Part shown: positions 5,283 through 7,777 of the stretch, piece by piece | Position numbering within the stretch: position 1 is the first letter of the stretch | Layout: every line of letters begins with the position of its first letter | DNA from: JABABD01 sp965530995 | GTDB taxonomy: Bacteria > Bacteroidota > Bacteroidia > Flavobacteriales > Flavobacteriaceae | Direction: 5' to 3' | NCBI GenBank assembly: GCA_965530995.1 | Contig: CBESOB010000139.1 | Location: forward strand, 1-7,777 | DNA length: 7,777 bases | Notes under the pieces: generated by a model | Told to the model about the DNA's origin: nothing | The model's input: only the letters and a program-made list of their open reading frames with translations | Database searches by the model: none | Translations under genes and position numbers: made by a program

Positions 5283-7058
5283 TCAGTTAATTATATCTCC
5301 TCGAAGTGCCCGAAATGATTTACGAGCCTCGACAAAATATATACTGTCTTGATGATCGAAAATGATCTGTTCATAAAGTGGTTTCGCCTTTTCAGGCTGT
5401 TGTAAATGCCTGTTATATATTTCTGCAAGGTTAAATAGGGCGTCATCGGCTAGAATATCATCTCTATAATTTGCAATGATTCTTTGATAATTTGACGCTG
5501 CCGACTCATATTGCACCTTTGACTCATAAAGCTTGGCTTGCATAAATAAGGCTTGGTCTTCAATAGTCTCTCCTTTATGCTCCTGCAACACCTCTGAAAG
5601 TAAAGTAATCGCTTCATCTATTCTATTTTGAAAAGACAGTAAATCCGCTTTGGCATACTTACGCAAAGCAGTTTGCAAAGAATCTTCAAATTTATTATCC
5701 GAAATCAATAGTTTAAGATCCAAGGCATCATTTGCAATAAGTTGGGATGTGGACGATTTCAATATCTTTAATTGAGATTCTGCCCAATCAAAATCACCTT
5801 TATAATAGCTCGTTTTTGCAATCTTGAATCGAGCTTCTTGTGCCAAAGTACTATTCTTGATGTTTCGCTGAACTTGTGTGTAGTAAATTAGTGCCTCGTT
5901 GAATTTTTCTTGAAAAGCAAGAATATCGCCTAATTCTAATTTGATTTTACCCTCATCTAATTTAGATAGGCGCAGGTTCAAGCTTTGCTTCAATAAGGAC
6001 GTCGCTCTCTGAGTATCATTCCTGTAAAATGCCAAGAAATGCGCATAGGCAATTTGAAGGTCTAGCGTCTGGTTAAACCTCCCAAACTTATCAAAAAGAA
6101 CATTATATGCATCTTCGATCTTATTAAACTCCATAGGCTCTATGGTTTTGGTCTCTAAATCCAATAAATATTTATGCGCTTCTAAAACAACCTCTGTATT
6201 CTGTGAGTTTTCTATTATGTAATTAAGTATATTCTTCGAGGTTGCCACCTGATTTTCCTGTATGGTGATCAGTACGAGATCAACCATGCGTTGCAAACTT
6301 TCTTTCTCTCTTTTATATATGGCTTTTTCTTGACTAAACGCTTTCTTATAATCTCGTTGTTGTATGAATAGCCAACTTAATAATTCGTTCCAGAGAATAT
6401 CTGGTTCACTTTGTATTTTCTTAAGCAGGGTCTTTCGCAATAAAATGTTGTTTTGATCTTGACCATCTTCACTTATAAAACCACTAATGGATCTCTTTGC
6501 ATTATTAACATAACTTCTATTCTGTTGAATGAAATTTATATAACCTATGAACATCTTTTCAATATTACCTTGCTCACCATGTATTCTTGCGAGTTGTATA
6601 TTGAAATTAAACTTTGGGTTAATCTCCATAGCCAGTTCGTAAACAGATATGGCTTTATCTAAAAGGGAGTGTTTTTCGAAACTCTGAGCAATACTATACG
6701 CATAATTTGCATTGCCTTTTAAGATCACAAACGACTGATCATAAGATTCTTCAGCTTTGATTGCATCTCCTTTTAAGGAATAATTATATCCCAACTCGAC
6801 GAAAAGCACTGGTTGTCTTGTTCTTTCTATTCGTTCAAGTAAAAGTTCTTCTGCTTTATCAAATTCCTCAAGTTGCTGATGAATCTCAACAATTCGAGAA
6901 ATTAAATTATGCTTCTTTGGATCTTTTTTTAGTAATTTCTGATAAGAGACGAGAGCCTTTTCAAATTCTCCGCGTATAAAATAGTCTTTAGCTATTTCTT
7001 CAGATTGTCCGAAAGAAAGCGTTGATAGAAATAAACATATAGCAATTATAAGACGCAT
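5283..7058 (-). CDS. Exported tetratricopeptide-repeat protein
   Basis: A 591-residue protein with a clear Sec signal peptide (MRLIIAICLFLSTLSFG, likely cut before Gln18), so it acts in the periplasm or, if anchored by partners, at the outer membrane. No lipobox cysteine is present. TPR-like helical pairs are seen at about 22-47, 52-77, 84-112, 117-147, 336-362, 371-397, 406-431, 468-492, 502-530 and 537-570. The last ones (DDALFNLAEIYN, 538-549) resemble the repeats of YbgF/BamD-type envelope proteins. A middle section (about 185-330) is helical without clear TPR consensus. TPR proteins are protein-binding scaffolds and no enzyme domain is visible. Large exported TPR proteins of this kind are common near rsmA in Bacteroidota, but their role is not established. 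It is the first gene of the cluster, preceded by a terminator and a promoter-like sequence, and the GNAT gene starts 5 nt after its TGA. Confidence 0.9.
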   Translation of the reverse strand: MRLIIAICLFLSTLSFGQSEEIAKDYFIRGEFEKALVSYQKLLKKDPKKHNLISRIVEIHQQLEEFDKAEELLLERIERTRQPVLFVELGYNYSLKGDAIKAEESYDQSFVILKGNANYAYSIAQSFEKHSLLDKAISVYELAMEINPKFNFNIQLARIHGEQGNIEKMFIGYINFIQQNRSYVNNAKRSISGFISEDGQDQNNILLRKTLLKKIQSEPDILWNELLSWLFIQQRDYKKAFSQEKAIYKREKESLQRMVDLVLITIQENQVATSKNILNYIIENSQNTEVVLEAHKYLLDLETKTIEPMEFNKIEDAYNVLFDKFGRFNQTLDLQIAYAHFLAFYRNDTQRATSLLKQSLNLRLSKLDEGKIKLELGDILAFQEKFNEALIYYTQVQRNIKNSTLAQEARFKIAKTSYYKGDFDWAESQLKILKSSTSQLIANDALDLKLLISDNKFEDSLQTALRKYAKADLLSFQNRIDEAITLLSEVLQEHKGETIEDQALFMQAKLYESKVQYESAASNYQRIIANYRDDILADDALFNLAEIYNRHLQQPEKAKPLYEQIIFDHQDSIYFVEARKSFRALRGDIIN

Positions 7059-7072
7059 AATGGTAAATATAA

Positions 7073-7102
7073 CAAATGTGCTAACGACTTAATCTAAACA
7101 AA
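7073..7102 (-). promoter_or_regulatory. Candidate promoter of the TPR-to-regulator cluster
   Basis: On the minus strand a TTTG (7102-7099, the -33 element) is followed after 18 nt by CACATTTG (7080-7073), one base from the Bacteroidota -7 consensus TAnnTTTG. It lies just after the terminator of the upstream gene and 14 nt before the ATG of the TPR gene, giving a very short leader. Position and spacing support it; the first base of the -7 element is a mismatch. Confidence 0.42.
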
Positions 7103-7107
7103 ATGAT

Positions 7108-7139
7108 AAAAAAAAATGCCTGAACAAATGTTCAGGCAT
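7108..7139 (-). terminator. Strong Rho-independent terminator
   Basis: On the minus strand an inverted repeat with 11-bp arms (ATGCCTGAACA at 7139-7129 and its complement at 7126-7116) has a 2-nt apex, more realistically 10 bp with a 4-nt loop, and runs into nine consecutive T residues. It lies 26 nt after the TGA of the secreted protein gene and ends that transcript. The plus strand has no T tract after the hairpin, so it acts in one direction only, toward low coordinates. Confidence 0.93.
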
Positions 7140-7165
7140 ACCAACCAAAATAAATGTGCTATTAA

Positions 7166-7660
7166 TCAAATTTTATTTAAAAATGATTCAATTATCTTGT
7201 TATTGGCGCTTTTTATTGATTTATCGAATTGTACGTTCATCATTATACTACTTGATATTACCGTCCAAGAATAATCTTCTAAACTAAAAGACTTTACTTC
7301 GAAGGTTCCACCAACATTTGTTTTTCCATCAATATTGTGTTGTTTGGTTTGATTAATGAACACAATATGGTCAGCGCCATTATCGATGGCTATTTGATAC
7401 ATGGCATTAGGGAATTTTCCAGAAAGAATTGCATAATCAGCCTCTATTCCTTGAGTTGCTAATTCTTTTTTCAATGCACTTCCATAATGCTCCATGAATT
7501 TCTTAGTCGCAGATGCGCTTTTTACAACAACATAAACTTTAGAAACTTTGGTTTCAGTTGTAGAAGGGTTAGTTTTATCATTACCTGTATTGGCAAATGA
7601 AATTTGACTCACCATAACTATTAAAGTGGCAAGTAGTAGGATACGTTTTAGATTCTTCAT
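7166..7660 (-). CDS. Secreted protein of unknown function
   Basis: A 164-residue protein that I do not recognise. From the ATG at 7660 it begins MKNLKRILLLATLIVMVSQ, a clear Sec signal peptide probably cut after Ala23 (SFA-NTG). A polar linker (24-39, rich in Asn, Thr and Ser) leads to a domain whose predicted order is strand (KVYVVVKS, 41-48), helix (50-70), strand (ADYAIL, 74-79), helix (88-96), strand (ADHIVFINQ, 96-104), two further strands (117-125 and 129-142) and a final helix (149-162). This alpha/beta layout, with 'NGADHIVFI' near the middle, recalls the anticodon-binding-like domain of envelope proteins such as TolB-N or LpoB, but that is only a pattern resemblance. An upstream in-frame ATG at 7693 would add MLAVPNLKTDI and spoil the signal peptide, so 7660 is preferred. 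The gene is monocistronic: it has its own terminator, and an RNA stem overlaps its start codon. Confidence 0.82.
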   Translation of the reverse strand: MKNLKRILLLATLIVMVSQISFANTGNDKTNPSTTETKVSKVYVVVKSASATKKFMEHYGSALKKELATQGIEADYAILSGKFPNAMYQIAIDNGADHIVFINQTKQHNIDGKTNVGGTFEVKSFSLEDYSWTVISSSIMMNVQFDKSIKSANNKIIESFLNKI

Positions 7661-7695
7661 GATGTCAGTCTTTAGATTTGGGACTGCTAACATCA
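7660..7695 (-). promoter_or_regulatory. 5' leader hairpin abutting the start codon of the secreted protein gene
   Basis: In the minus-strand RNA, UGAUGU (7695-7690) and CAGUC (7686-7682) pair perfectly with GACUGACAUCA (7670-7660). This leaves a 3-nt UAG bulge and an 11-nt loop. The last paired base is the A of the AUG start codon at 7660, so the stem covers the whole region where a ribosome would land. It could lower translation until opened by a protein, an RNA or a temperature change. The pairing is seen in the sequence; the regulatory role is inferred. Confidence 0.45.
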
Positions 7696-7746
7696 GTAAT
7701 ATATTCTGTAAAACAATAAAAAGAATGAAATAATCGTTGAACGGCG

Positions 7747-7775
7747 TATTTTACTTACATTTTATCGGTAAAATA
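7747..7775. repeat. Cluster of ATTTTA half-sites with inverted symmetry
   Basis: TATTTTAC (7747-7754) is the exact inverse of GTAAAATA (7768-7775). A further copy, ATTTTA (7759-7764), forms a second inverted pair with TAAAAT (7769-7774) around TCGG. The two forward half-sites are 11 bp apart, one helical turn. This arrangement suits a dimeric DNA-binding protein about 90-115 bp upstream of the secreted protein gene, close to where a promoter should be. No convincing TAnnTTTG element was found between it and the gene. AT-rich repeats can arise by chance. Confidence 0.3.
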
Positions 7776-7777
7776 TG

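Noticed and set aside
6453..6979. Two plus-strand open frames of about 70 codons opposite the TPR gene.
   Set aside because: Both overlap an intact minus-strand gene and have no recognisable domain or promoter.
7661..7693. Upstream in-frame ATG at 7693 for the secreted protein.
   Set aside because: It would add eleven residues before a normal signal peptide, and the codons lie in the leader hairpin. The ATG at 7660 gives the expected N-terminus.

Overview
The window looks like chromosomal core DNA of a Bacteroidota bacterium, probably a marine member of the Cytophagales or Flavobacteriia. The reasons are the protein families (DUF4199, DUF4286, a membrane-anchored LuxR-type HTH protein, a large TPR protein close to rsmA), the AT-rich intergenic DNA, the lack of clear Shine-Dalgarno sequences before most starts, and promoter-like motifs of the Bacteroidota type (TTTG / TAnnTTTG). 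The genus cannot be fixed from this stretch.

All ten supported genes lie on the minus strand, so transcription runs from high to low coordinates. At the right end is a small secreted protein of unknown function (7660-7166). A hairpin covers its start region, an inverted-repeat cluster lies farther upstream, and a strong intrinsic terminator follows it (7139-7108). A new transcription unit then appears to start at a likely promoter near 7073-7102. It carries a periplasmic TPR protein (7058-5283), a GNAT acetyltransferase (5277-4765), a DUF4286 protein (4704-4381), the 16S rRNA dimethyltransferase RsmA (4363-3584), the Mg2+ transporter MgtE (3548-2178), a small cupin (2152-1787), a D-2-hydroxyacid dehydrogenase (1783-806) and a membrane-anchored LuxR-type regulator (796-386). 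Gaps between these eight genes are 3 to 60 nt and no good terminator separates them, so they may form one long operon. A weak internal promoter is possible before the DUF4286 gene.

After the regulator comes a 105-nt gap with a 30-bp hyphenated palindrome and a good -7 promoter element. A DUF4199 membrane protein follows and runs off the left edge (280 to <1).

The operon mixes housekeeping functions (rRNA modification, magnesium import) with small-molecule enzymes of unknown substrate. The most interesting part is the left end, where a membrane-tethered DNA-binding protein, a palindrome and a small membrane protein could form a compact sensing module. The second is the right end, with an unrecognised secreted protein whose start codon sits at the end of an RNA stem. 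No mobile element, CRISPR array, tRNA, rRNA or plus-strand gene was found.
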